The notes: a model not told the origin generated them from the sequence alone. DNA of 64,000 bases from Allium sativum (GCA_030737875.1 CM060911.1:98104599-98168598), one strand, 5' to 3'; counted from the stretch's first letter, positions 46,508 to 59,493 are shown. Program-made: numbers and translations.

Positions 46508-47907
46508 TGTAACAACCCGCAATTTAGGGCCAATTTAAAATTTTTATTTTAAATAATTTTGTTAAGAAAATGAGTCAGAAATTAAAAATTCTATTTTTAT
46601 TTAAATTATTTTATTAATAATGGCTGAAATATTAAGTTTATTATTTTAATTCTATTCTGAACTTAAAATTCATGGTAATTCTAAATTTTAATTTCCAACT
46701 TTGAGAAATTATATAAAATTAGTTTTAAATCGAAGTTGGACGAACCAAGAAACACTAGTGACATTCATTTCATATGTAAAGTTATTTCACATTAATTGCA
46801 GCCTTATAGTTTTGCCTTTAAAGCCAAAATCATGATGCTTATTTTCTCTTACAACTTTTGAATTCTTAAACTAACATCCCTTTTTCTCTCCTTTTATTGT
46901 CTCTCTCCAAAAGCAAATCTACTCCATATGTGTATATTTAATTATTTTTGCATGAACATTGAATAGGTTGGTCTAAAATATTAGGTGGACTCTAAATAAA
47001 TTATGATAAAGAGGTCATTATGTTATAATATGTAGTTTTGGGTAAACATATCATTATGTTACAATCTTTCATTGTTAGATTAAAAGAATAAAAATTGTTG
47101 TCTTTAAATACTTCCCTTTTCTATCCAAAGTGTGACTATCGTTAATTAATAAATTTTTAAAATATTAACGGCTGCATTCGTTTACAACGACCTCCCCTCT
47201 TCATGGTTGCAACATTCATTCATTTCCTTAATTTTCATTCTATTAATTCCTTTCCTTACCTACATTCATGCATCTTATTGCATTGGCTTGTTATCACTTC
47301 TTATGTCTTCATCCCTTTAATTTCCTTTCCCTTTTTCTTTGTGTCATATACAAACTATCCTTTCACACACACAGATATATATATATATATATATTATTTC
47401 CTTCTACATATATTCTTTCTTACATTATCTATATATATTTGTAGACATTTTCGTTGCCTTATTCTTTTCTGTGCAATTTAATTATGTTCCCTACAATTAT
47501 GATATTAATGTTTTTGAAATTTAAGAAGACGCACAAATTTATAACAATTTACATCAAATAATTTATCATGCATTCATTTCTTTTTTTTTTCTTTCTCTCT
47601 TCCTCTTTGTGATTTATTTTTAAATTTTGAATGATACATAATTATTTCCAACTCAACCTCAGTCAGCCACATTTAAATTGTTTGTAACTTGCATGTGTTT
47701 CCAGTTTTATTCATTTCAATGCGTAACTAAAAGCATTTATAGAAGAAAAAAAGGGAAGGTTTCCTCCTTAATAAAATAAACAAAATTTGAAATCTTATTC
47801 AATACGTGTCATTCATTGCGAAAATAATAATAAAGATTGCCGCATGTAAACCATTCATGTCCTTATTTCTTTTATCTTCTCTCTCTTACTTTCATATGCG
47901 TGTATGC

Positions 47908-47939
<32 letters not shown>

Positions 47940-48289
47940 AGTTAAACAGAGAAATGATAATTATAAAAGTCTTAAATGCATGCACCATGCATGTTTCAAT
48001 TATGCCACAAATGTTTCAATTATTCCACAATTCCCTTTTTGAAATGTCCACCTAACGTTCCATTCATTTACCATCCAATTTTGTCATTTTATTTTATATA
48101 TATATTCTCCTTATAACATTCAGACCCAAATCCTAGCATTCTTACACAGCCGTCATACCATAAAATGAACGCACGAAAGGCTCTGATTTAAATCTCTATC
48201 TTTCTCTCAAAATTCAACAAATCAAAACATGAAATCAAAGAGATCCATGAGCTCTATAATCCCAACGACCATGATCGGAAACAGAGCAC

Positions 48290-48606
48290 GGTGATGATCG
48301 ATTTTCCCCCTACAAACTAGTGGCGTTCGGGTTCGGTTTTGGAAGGGAGGGGGGCCGCGAGTTGCTCCAAACTCCGGCAGGTGATAGGCGACGTCGAGGG
48401 CGATGGAGTGGTGTTTCCTGATGATGGCCCGTTCTCCTCTACAGGCGGCGGCAATGGGATTTACAGATCGATGTAGAAGGAGGATTAGTAAGGTTCGTTA
48501 GAATCGAATTGACGAGATCTACAACATGACACCAACTAGAGCGTAAACCGAGCCCTTTGAAAATTCAGCAATTTTGAATGCGATTGACTTCTGAAAACCA
48601 ATCATG
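48290..48606 (+). other. GC-rich leader with donor-like site in element B LTR
   Basis: A G/C-rich island with GGAGGGGGGCCGCGAG and several GGCGRCG words, in AT-rich surroundings. It ends ATCATG/GTGAGAATCTTTG, like the AAAG/GTGAGAACTTCT of element A in the same relative place. This suggests a homologous, possibly spliced, leader. Confidence 0.4.
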
Positions 48607-49004
48607 GTGAGAATCTTTGATCTTTACAATATAAATAATCTATTAAATTATTTATTCAATTAAATATCTGCCTGTATGTAATTTTATCTGTGCTGTGATG
48701 TGATAAAATTTTGGTATTTGATCTATTTGTATTCTGATGGATTGTGTTGTTTTGTACCGTATAGATCCATGGTTGTAAATCGATCTGTATAAATTTGTAT
48801 TAAAATCGTCGTGTTTGATATGACATAAAATAAATTGGATTTAATTAGGATTATTTTCAAATCCAATTAAAAATTCTGAGTTGATTCCACAAAGAATTAT
48901 TTTGTTTTAATTTTGTTGAGCAATTTATTGTTTGTAAAAAAAGTAAGAATTTGGTTGATATAAGTTTAGTTGTATTTACTTTGCAAATAAAAGGTCAAAG
49001 TGAA

Positions 49005-50010
49005 AACACATCTTATTAACACTATTTTTGTTAATAAAAAGGACAATAGGAAAGTTGCATTTTTAAATTAACACTTTTATCTGTAAGTTTATAAGGCATA
49101 TAAAGGATAACATTTTATTTGTTACTTAAAAAGGTTGAACATTATTTGTTAAATGTTAAATATTATTTGTTAATGAAACAAGTTTTAATCTTTATCTTTG
49201 TTAATAAAGTAAAGGACAATTTTTAAACATTAAATTTTGTTTACAAAATAAATGACAAAGTTTTTACTCTAATTTTTGTTTTTACTTTCATTTTATTTTC
49301 TTAAATAAAATTAAAACATTTAATCGTGTTGGTTTATTTTGTTTACATAATAAAAACAATTTTAACATGTAATTTTGTTTGTAAAATAAAAAGACAAATT
49401 TTTGTGTACATAATAAAAAGACCAATTTTTGTTGCATAATAGAAAACAAATTTTTGCTTACATAATGAAAAGGACAAAGTTTTAACATTAAATTTTGTAA
49501 ACAAAGTTTTAACACAATTTTGTTAGTAAAATAAAAGAACAAAGTTTTAACATTAATTTTGTTAGTAAAATAAAAAGGATAAAGTTTTAACATGAGTTGG
49601 GTTAACAAGTTTTTAACATTAACTTTGTTAATAAAAGGACAAGTTTTGACATTAATTTTGTTAACAAATAAAAAGACAATTCTTATGTCATTTTGTTCGC
49701 TAAAACAAATAGACAATTCTTATGTGATTTTGTTCATATAAAATAAAAAGACAAAATGTTTATACTATTTTGTCAGCAAAACAAAAGGACAATTTTTATG
49801 TTATTTTGTCAACATAAATAAAAGGACAACTTTTATTTTTGTCTTGCCTACGAATCAAGATACCAATTTTTATCCCTTATTTTTGTTAACATAAATGAAT
49901 GCAAGTTTTATCTTTATTTTTGTTTACATAAATAAATGCAAGGTTTATCCTTAATTTTGTTAACCTAATAAAATGCAAGTTTAAATCCTTATTTTCATTT
50001 ACAAAATAAA
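49005..50010 (+). repeat. Degenerate array of TTTTGTTA...GGACAAAGTTTTAA units
   Basis: Roughly 25 units of 30-45 bp alternate TTTTGTTA(R)YAA with ATAAAAAGGACAA and AAGTTTTAACATTAA. The two halves are partly complementary. The copy in the 3' LTR is at about 56988-57993. A 142-codon minus-strand frame here (KINVKT repeats) is a by-product of the repeat. Confidence 0.85.
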
Positions 50011-50929
50011 ATAAGGATGAGACCCTTTATTGAGATTCCCTAAAATTATATACTCCTATGTTGTGTGTGGTATGGTTGACATGGAAATTACATCGTTGGG
50101 TGAATGGAATGGTTAGACAAAAACCATTATTTTGGTTACCTTACTTGACACCAAATTGACATGACAAAATTGATGATGAACCTTATGCGTAGCATTGTGT
50201 TAATATATTTAGAGAATAAAGTCTTTCTTTTTATTTGTGTTTCAACATAAATATATATTTAAAATAAAATAAAGTATGCAAATATACATAGAAATTAAGT
50301 TCATCTTTTTGGTATTTCTCAATACAAATATGACATAGAAGTAAATTGTGTTCCCAACACAAATATTAACATAGAAATTGAATTACCTTTTTATTTGTGA
50401 TTTCAACAAAAATATAAACATGAAAAGAATAACATTTCTTGATCAATGAAAAAGAATAACATTTCTTGATAAATGTAAAAGAATACACTTTTATCATGTT
50501 TGGTTTAAATGAAACAAGATAACATATTTTTATCTGAATTTGATTAGTGAATGTTAAAAAAATATTTTTATCAAAATATGATTGGTAGAACAAAATATAC
50601 ATTTTTGTATATTGAAAGTGAATTAGACAAAATACACATTTTTGTATATTAAAAGTGTGTTAAAACCAAATAAGCATTTTGTTAAGATAAAAGATGGTTA
50701 AAACAAAATAGAAATTTTGTTAAGATAAAAATATATATATATATATATTTATTTACAAATAGGTAAATAAATAAGAAATTATAATGCGTAACCCGAGGTT
50801 GGATTGAGTTGTGATGTAAACCTGCCCGGACCCGCCCGGCTGTCCAGTAATCACAACAATACCTATCCAATGTGAGAGGTTAAAGCATATGTAAAATATT
50901 TAGTGTAAATAAATAAAACATAGACAAAG

Positions 50930-51512
50930 GAAGACATATATATTTACATTAGGTAAACAAGAGATTAAATAAATTACATTTTTATATGTAATTAAAAGAA
51001 TATATTTTACACTGTAAAGAAAATTACATTTTATGTAATTATGATTATAAGAAATAAAATTACATTTTATGTAATTAAGAATAAATAGATTATAAAGAAT
51101 AAATATGTGAATAAGAATTTATTTACATTTTCCTATGTAATTAAAAGGAATAAAAATAATAATTATGTGAATAAGTTTTTATTTACATTTTCTTATGTAA
51201 AAAAAAAATTATATAAAAAGGATTTATTTACATTCTCTTATGTAAATAAAAAGAACCAATTTGTAAATAGTAATTATTTACATTTTCTAGGTAAATGGTA
51301 AAAAGAAAGGTTAGAAAAGAATTTACATAAGATATTCTTTTATGTTAAAAAGAAATATTAGAAAAAGGATTAAAGAACTACATTTTTCAATGTAATTAGA
51401 AAAGAATTTAAGAATTACACTTTTCAATGTAAAGAAAAGAAACAAAGAAATTTACATTTGTCAAATGTAAATAAAGGATTTAATAAAAGTACATTTCCAA
51501 TGTAAGTAAAAA

Positions 51513-51543
<31 letters not shown>

Positions 51544-52010
51544 TATAGGTTTTACATTGTAATAAAATTACATTTCTATGTGATTAAGATTTTAAGAACA
51601 AATATGTGAATAAGGATTATTTACATTTTCTTATGTAAATAAAAAGGATTAAAAGAATAATTATGTGAATAATATTTATTTACATTTTTTTTATGTAAAT
51701 AAATAAGATAAAAGGAAAAGGTACATTTATTTATAATTAGTGTAAATAAATATAGTAAAAGTAAAGGTAAACATTTATTTACAAATAGTGTAAATAAATA
51801 AGAAAAGGAATTAGAAACATTTATTTATAAATAATGTAAATAAATAAGATAAAAGAAGTAGAGAAATATTTATTTACATTTAGGTAAATAAATAAGGAAA
51901 AGAATAGAAAAACATTTATTTACATTTAGGTAAATAAATAGGAAATAAATTAAAAGGATATATAAAGCATAATTTATTTACAATTAGAGTAAATAAAATA
52001 AGAAAGGTAG
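50930..52010 (+). repeat. Array of about 24 short palindromes TTTACATTT-n-ATGTAAA
   Basis: Each unit has TTACAT(TT), a 1-8 base centre, then ATGTAA or GTAAATAAA, so each can fold back. Examples start near 51025, 51060, 51122, 51183, 51227, 51380, 51450, 51620 and 51682. After about 51720 the arms lengthen to TTTATTTAC/GTAAATAAA. Centres differ while the arms match. The 3' LTR copy is about 58911-59990. Confidence 0.85.
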
Positions 52011-52149
52011 TAAAATAAAACAAGAAATATTTTATCGTCATTTTAGATGCGATAAAAGAATACACGATCATAGTTGAAATCGCCAAACGATTTATATTTA
52101 TTATATATATGTATATATATATATATATATATATAAAGTATAAGTTAAA

Positions 52150-52320
52150 CGAAACGCGCGCGGCAGTTCGCGTATCGGCAATCGTAACTTTAAACAGTTA
52201 TACCGAAAGAACCGACCGTCGGATTTTCCCAAAACTGGAACCGTTAGGACCACTTTGGGAAGATCTTTCCAATGATATAGACTTCCGTCAAAATCCAACG
52301 GTTAGATTTCAAGATATGTG
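52150..52320 (+). promoter_or_regulatory. CCGTCGGATT block, element B
   Basis: Carries CGCGGCAGTTCGCGTATC, ACCGACCGTCGGATTTTC, AACCGTTAGGACC and AACGGTTAGATTTCAAG, aligning with 33697-33870 of element A although the flanks do not align. Confidence 0.6.
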
Positions 52321-52798
52321 TTAATCAAATTTGGTTGAAAACAGCGCCAGGGTCGCCCATTAACCCGAAGCGTCGTTAAATTAATTTAAGCTATTTTTAT
52401 ATAAATAGAAGTAGCGATATGTCGTTATTAAATACCAATAACGATATGAAAGGATTTCAAATTATATATATATGCGAGAATCATTTGAAAAGACCGAGTT
52501 CAATCTCATTTCAAATGATTATACGACGTTCTAAGTCGAAGATTTAAAGACGGTGATTGAAGACCGACGATCTTCACATCGAATGGATGTGTTGCCACTG
52601 AGACCCACGAGAGGAGTAGCTACCTTGAAAGGGCTTCAGTGGTGGCCGTTCGGACGAAGTGTTGATTTGTACGGATTTGACTTTCGCTCAGACCCAGGGC
52701 ATAAGTTTATAAATGGAATGTATGTCTGACGTTGTAGTCCTTTATACTACATTCGTTGATCTCTCTCAATATATATCTGTTTGGTGGTTAACACCCTT

Positions 52799-52821
52799 CT
52801 CTGAGACGTACGAGCTTAGAG
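52799..52821 (+). ncRNA. Conserved LTR stem-loop, element B 5' LTR
   Basis: CTCTGAG, loop ACGTACGAG, CTTAGAG: the variable pair is G-U, intermediate between the A-U and G-C forms in element A. The identical copy in the 3' LTR is at 60784-60806. Confidence 0.6.
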
Positions 52822-53967
52822 GTTATATATTGGTAGAAATCAATGGTATAGTATGGGCTGACAATGTGGCATACTAAGATGCATTAATCAAGGCTTTTGT
52901 TGAAAAGCATGCCTTGTGGTTGATGATCAAAGCACAGTCTATTTAGGCATAGCTTTGTGTATATCGTGACTTCGCGAGCCTCACAGCCCGGTAGAGTCTA
53001 AAACGGGAGAAGGGAACGCAGGGAGTGCACACGTTGCTTTCTAGCTAGAGTGGTGCCAGGGACCTACCAGCGCTGGCATTTATTCATTGTGGTTGTTGGA
53101 TTTTCGAGGCCTCGGGTTTATGCGGTCGCCACTGGCCGTAGTATAGGTCCAAAAGGACGGGGAACGTGTGTTCAGGCATTTCCAATCCACAAAAGTAAGT
53201 GTGGACCGGCCCTGCAGGATCCAAGGGTTGGACAGAGTACCAATCCTGGGGCATTTGCTAGAGTGTCTCGAATCGGTAAGGATCTCCTCCCTAGCCTTGA
53301 CTCAGATGGAAACCCAAATTTCCAATACGACATCACGCGGTTTTGATTGTATACCTATATATGGCGACATAGTGGGATGGGGCACTCATGCCGTCTAGGA
53401 TTGATACATTTACTTTGACGTATTTCAAATTGGTTGCACACTATTATTATATAATACCGTGTCTATCGTATCAAGCATCTTTTGATCATTATAAGGTAAA
53501 ACCCTATCCTCCGGTTTGCATTGCATTGTGTGATGGGACTTGGGTCTTATAATGGTTTCATTTTTCTAAAAAGCATTGCGTTATTTTGACGATTTACTTT
53601 AGTCATGCACTGGCAATCCATAGGAGAAAACCCGTTCCGCGAAAGTGGCGTGGTCCTGTGATTAGCCTTATTATATTATATAGGTTAAGTAGAATTCTCA
53701 CACCAGTCCCATGACTGACCTGTAGTTTGTCCACTGGCAAACTCGGGTGCCCATATTTTCCACACGGGCAGTCGAGTAGCTATTTTTGCAGATATATTAA
53801 GCAGGATTCTGGGTTGAAGCTTAAAGCTGTGTCCAGAGATAGAGAGTCTTCCGCTGTGTTCTTCCGTTGCAGTATATTACATTTTTTTTGTATTTATCTT
53901 CCGCTGTAAATTTTATTTCAATGTACTCTGATATATTCTGTACTCTGATGTAACATTATTGTAATGT

Positions 53968-53973
53968 AATAAA
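53968..53973 (+). terminator. Polyadenylation signal AATAAA in element B LTR
   Basis: AATAAA lies about 115 bp before the LTR end, following TACTCTGATGTAACATTATTG. In the 3' LTR the same signal is at 61953-61958. It would place the R/U5 border near 53995. Confidence 0.55.
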
Positions 53974-54088
53974 AGTCTGCTGTTATTGTTCTGATGTATT
54001 GTATTCCCAAAGTTAACGTATGCGAGTTTTGAACGGTCTTGGTCGATTTTGCGATCGATTAAGGTCGGGAAAAATCCGTTTCGTTACA

Positions 54089-54481
54089 GTTGGTATCAGA
54101 GCTCTGGTTAGCTCAAATCTTTGGGGTACAACTCGTTAGAACTAAAACAAAAGACTCATCAGAGATTGGATTAGTAATGTCCAATAAGAATACTCATTAG
54201 AGATAGGATCAGCAGTATCCAAGAATGAGAATACTCATTAGAGATGGGGTTAGTAATGCCTTAGAATGAGTTCAGAGTGATAAGCTTATAATTAACGTAT
54301 TTTGATTATATATATAATCCTATTTTAGAAAATATGTTTTTAAATATATAAAAGTATATATATTTGATAAGTTAGCCAACAAATGAAATTAATAATATTA
54401 AAATTAAAATTTAGTTAGTTAATTTAACTACCTTTAGCTTAGTTCCTTTTCGAGGACGAAAAGATTTTAAGTGGGGGAGAC
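54089..54481 (+). other. Element B internal region (393 bp), non-coding
   Basis: It consists of primer site 54091-54102 (TGGTATCAGAGC), leader repeats (54150-54270), ~170 bp of AT-rich sequence, the FEDE codons at 54449-54460 and the polypurine tract AAGTGGGGGAGA at 54469-54480. It has no reading frame longer than about 40 codons that is meaningful. Confidence 0.92.
54150..54270 (+). repeat. Leader tandem repeat with stem-loops, element B
   Basis: Three units of 38-41 bp around ACTCATTAGAGATRGGATYAG. Stem-loops are GGAT..GTCC (54168-54182), GGAT..ATCC (54206-54220) and GGGT..GCCT (54247-54261), each with a 7-base loop of the form YAGYARt. Pairing is kept through G-U pairs. Confidence 0.7.
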
Positions 54482-55890
54482 TGTAACAACCCGCAATTTA
54501 GGGCCAATTTAAAATTTTTATTTTAAATAATTTTGTTAAGAAAATGAGTCAGAAATTAAAAATTCTTTTTTTATTTAAATTATTTTATTAATAATGGCTG
54601 AAATATTAAGTTTATTATTTTAATTCTATTCTGAACTTAAAATTCATGGTAATTCTAAATTTTAATTTCCAACTTTGAGAAATTATATAAAATTAGTTTT
54701 AAATCGAAGTTGGACGAACCAAGAAACACTAGTGACATTCATTTCATATGTAAAGTTATTTCACATTAATTGCAGCCTTATAGTTTTGCCTTTAAAGCCA
54801 AAATCATGATGCTTATTTTCTCTTACAACTTTTGAATTCTTAATTCTTAAACTAACATCCCTTTTTCTCTCCTTTTATTGTCTCTCTCCAAAAGCAAATC
54901 TACTCCATATGTGTATATTTAATTATTTTTGCATGAACATTGAATAGGTTGGTCTAAAATATTAGGTGGACTCTAAATAAATTATGATAAAGAGGTCATT
55001 ATGTTATAATATGTAGTTTTGGGTAAACATATCATTATGTTACAATCTTTCATTGTTAGATTAAAAGAATAAAAATTGTTGTCTTTAAATACTTCCCTTT
55101 TCTATCCAAAGTGTGACTATCGTTAATTAATAAATTTTTAAAATATTAACGGCTGCATTCGTTTACAACGACCTCCCCTCTTCATGGTTGCAACATTCAT
55201 TCATTTCCTTAATTTTCATTCTATTAATTCCTTTCCTTACCTACATTCATGCATCTTATTGCATTGGCTTGTTATCACTTCTTATGTCTTCATCCCTTTA
55301 ATTTCCTTTCCCTTTTTCTTTGTGTCATATACAAACTATCCTTTCACACACACAGATATATATATATATATATATATTATTTCCTTCTACATATATTCTT
55401 TCTTACATTATCTATATATATTTGTAGACATTTTCGTTGCCTTATTCTTTTCTGTGCAATTTAATTATGTTCCCTACAATTATGATATTAATGTTTTTGA
55501 AATTTAAGAAGACGCACAAATTTATAACAATTTACATCAAATAATTTATCATGCATTCATTTCTTTTTTTTTTCTTTCTCTCTTCCTCTTTGTGATTTAT
55601 TTTTAAATTTTGAATGATACATAATTATTTCCAACTCAACCTCAGTCAGCCACATTTAAATTGTTTGTAACTTGCATGTGTTTCCAGTTTTATTCATTTC
55701 AATGCGTAACTAAAAGCATTTATAGAAGAAAAAAAGGGAAGGTTTCCTCCTTAATAAAATAAACAAAATTTGAAATCTTATTCAATACGTGTCATTCATT
55801 GCGAAAATAATAATAAAGATTGCCGCATGTAAACCATTCATGTCCTTATTTCTTTTATCTTCTCTCTCTTACTTTCATATGCGTGTATGC

Positions 55891-55922
<32 letters not shown>

Positions 55923-58900
55923 AGTTAAACAGAGAAATGATAATTATAAAAGTCTTAAATGCATGCACCATGCATGTTTCAATTATGCCACAAATGTTTC
56001 AATTATTCCACAATTCCCTTTTTGAAATGTCCACCTAACGTTCCATTCATTTACCATCCAATTTTGTCATTTTATTTTATATATATATTCTCCTTATAAC
56101 ATTCAGACCCAAATCCTAGCATTCTTACACAGCCGTCATACCATAAAATGAACGCACGAAAGGCTCTGATTTAAATCTCTATCTTTCTCTCAAAATTCAA
56201 CAAATCAAAACATGAAATCAAAGAGATCCATGAGCTCTATAATCCCAACGACCATGATCGGAAACAGAGCACGGTGATGATCGATTTTCCCCCTACAAAC
56301 TAGTGGCGTTCGGGTTCGGTTTTGGAAGGGAGGGGGGCCGCGAGTTGCTCCAAACTCCGGCAGGTGATAGGCGACGTCGAGGGCGATGGAGTGGTGTTTC
56401 CTGATGATGGCCCGTTCTCCTCTACAGGCGGCGGCAATGGGATTTACAGATCGATGTAGAAGGAGGATTAGTAAGGTTCGTTAGAATCGAATTGACGAGA
56501 TCTACAACATGACACCAACTAGAGCGTAAACCGAGCCCTTTGAAAATTCAGCAATTTTGAATGCGATTGACTTCTGAAAACCAATCATGGTGAGAATCTT
56601 TGATCTTTACAATATAAATAATCTATTAAATTATTTATTCAATTAAATATCTGCCTGTATGTAATTTTATCTGTGCTGTGATGTGATAAAATTTTGGTAT
56701 TTGATCTGTTTGTATTCTGATGGATTGTGTTGTTTTGTACCGTATAGATCCATGGTTGTAAATCGATCTGTATAAATTTGTATTAAAATCGTCGTGTTTG
56801 ATATGACATAAAATAAATTGGATTTAATTAGGATTATTTTCAAATCCAATTAAAAATTCTGAGTTGATTCCACAAAGAATTATTTTGTTTTAATTTTGTT
56901 GAGCAATTTATTGTTTGTAAAAAAAGTAAGAATTTGGTTGATATAAGTTTAGTTGTATTTACTTTGCAAATAAAAGGTCAAAGTGAAAACACATCTTATT
57001 AACACTATTTTTGTTAATAAAAAGGACAATAGGAAAGTTGCATTTTTAAATTAACACTTTTATCTGTAAGTTTATAAGGCATATAAAGGATAACATTTTA
57101 TTTGTTACTTAAAAAGGTTGAACATTATTTGTTAAATGTTAAATATTATTTGTTAATGAAACAAGTTTTAATCTTTATCTTTGTTAATAAAGTAAAGGAC
57201 AATTTTTAAACATTAAATTTTGTTTACAAAATAAATGACAAAGTTTTTACTCTAATTTTTGTTTTTACTTTCATTTTATTTTCTTAAATAAAATTAAAAC
57301 ATTTAATCGTGTTGGTTTATTTTGTTTACATAATAAAAACAATTTTAACATGTAATTTTGTTTGTAAAATAAAAAGACAAATTTTTGTGTACATAATAAA
57401 AAGACCAATTTTTGTTGCATAATAGAAAACAAATTTTTGCTTACATAATGAAAAGGACAAAGTTTTAACATTAAATTTTGTAAACAAAGTTTTAACACAA
57501 TTTTGTTAGTAAAATAAAAGAACAAAGTTTTAACATTAATTTTGTTAGTAAAATAAAAAGGATAAAGTTTTAACATGAGTTGGGTTAACAAGTTTTTAAC
57601 ATTAACTTTGTTAATAAAAGGACAAGTTTTGACATTAATTTTGTTAACAAATAAAAAGACAATTCTTATGTCATTTTGTTCGCTAAAACAAATAGACAAT
57701 TCTTATGTGATTTTGTTCATATAAAATAAAAAGACAAAATGTTTATACTATTTTGTCAGCAAAACAAAAGGACAATTTTTATGTTATTTTGTCAACATAA
57801 ATAAAAGGACAACTTTTATTTTTGTCTTGCCTACGAATCAAGATACCAATTTTTATCCCTTATTTTTGTTAACATAAATGAATGCAAGTTTTATCTTTAT
57901 TTTTGTTTACATAAATAAATGCAAGGTTTATCCTTAATTTTGTTAACCTAATAAAATGCAAGTTTAAATCCTTATTTTCATTTACAAAATAAAATAAGGA
58001 TGAGACCCTTTATTGAGATTCCCTAAAATTATATACTCCTATGTTGTGTGTGGTATGGTTGACATGGAAATTACATCGTTGGGTGAATGGAATGGTTAGA
58101 CAAAAACCATTATTTTGGTTACCTTACTTGACACCAAATTGACATGACAAAATTGATGATGAACCTTATGCGTAGCATTGTGTTAATATATTTAGAGAAT
58201 AAAGTCTTTCTTTTTATTTGTGTTTCAACATAAATATATATTTAAAATAAAATAAAGTATGCAAATATACATAGAAATTAAGTTCATCTTTTTGGTATTT
58301 CTCAATACAAATATGACATAGAAGTAAATTGTGTTCCCAACACAAATATTAACATAGAAATTGAATTACCTTTTTATTTGTGATTTCAACAAAAATATAA
58401 ACATGAAAAGAATAACATTTCTTGATCAATGAAAAAGAATAACATTTCTTGATAAATGTAAAAGAATACACTTTTATCATGTTTGGTTTAAATGAAACAA
58501 GATAACATATTTTTATCTGAATTTGATTAGTGAATGTTAAAAAAATATTTTTATCAAAATATGATTGGTAGAACAAAATATACATTTTTGTATATTGAAA
58601 GTGAATTAGACAAAATACACATTTTTGTATATTAAAAGTGTGTTAAAACCAAATAAGCATTTTGTTAAGATAAAAGATGGTTAAAACAAAATAGAAATTT
58701 TGTTAAGATAAAAATATATATATATATATATATTTACAAATAGGTAAATAAATAAGAAATTATAATGCGTAACCCGAGGTTGGATTGAGTTGTGATGTAA
58801 ACCTGCCCGGACCCGCCCGGCTGTCCAGTAATCACAACAATACCTATCCAATGTGAGAGGTTAAAGCATATGTAAAATATTTAGTGTAAATAAATAAAAT

Positions 58901-59493
58901 ATAGACAAAGGAAGACATATATATTTACATTAGGTAAACAAGAGATTAAATAAATTACATTTTTATATGTAATTAAAAGAATATATTTTACACTGTAAAG
59001 AAAATTACATTTTATGTAATTATGATTATAAGAAATAAAATTACATTTTATGTAATTAAGAATAAATAGATTATAAAGAATAAATATGTGAATAAGAATT
59101 TATTTACATTTTCCTATGTAATTAAAAGGAATAAAAATAATAATTATGTGAATAAGTTTTTATTTACATTTTCTTATGTAAAAAAAAAATTATATGAAAA
59201 GGATTTATTTACATTCTCTTATGTAAATAAAAAGAACCAATTTGTAAATAGTAATTATTTACATTTTCTAGGTAAATGGTAAAAAGAAAGGTTAGAAAAG
59301 AATTTACATAAGATATTCTTTTATGTTAAAAAGAAATATTAGAAAAAGGATTAAAGAACTACATTTTTCAATGTAATTAGAAAAGAATTTAAGAATTACA
59401 CTTTTCAATGTAAAGAAAAGAAACAAAGAAATTTACATTTGTCAAATGTAAATAAAGGATTTAATAAAAGTACATTTCCAATGTAAGTAAAAA

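Larger units (their letters stand above)
46508..54088 (+). repeat. Element B 5' LTR (7581 bp)
   Basis: In order: AT-rich start, TA microsatellites (47380, 47910), GC-rich leader (48.29-48.6 kb) ending in a donor-like ATG/GTGAGAA at 48606, a TTTTGTTA-type repeat array (49.0-50.0 kb), a second palindromic array (50.93-52.01 kb), the CCGTCGG block, the stem-loop at 52799, and a region conserved with element A to the end, with AATAAA at 53968. No open frame is supported. Confidence 0.95.

Noticed and set aside
47203..48055. Frames rich in Ile-Tyr repeats in the element B LTR (also 15657-15857 and 52101-52298)
   Set aside because: They are translations of TA microsatellites in AT-rich sequence, with no conserved domain.
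49288..49716. 142-codon minus-strand frame with KINVKT-type repeats, identical in both element B LTRs
   Set aside because: It is a by-product of the AT-rich tandem array. Identity reflects the recent insertion, not selection.
49005..52010. Regular repeats resembling a CRISPR array
   Set aside because: Units are degenerate without constant-length spacers, and the context is plant nuclear DNA inside an LTR.
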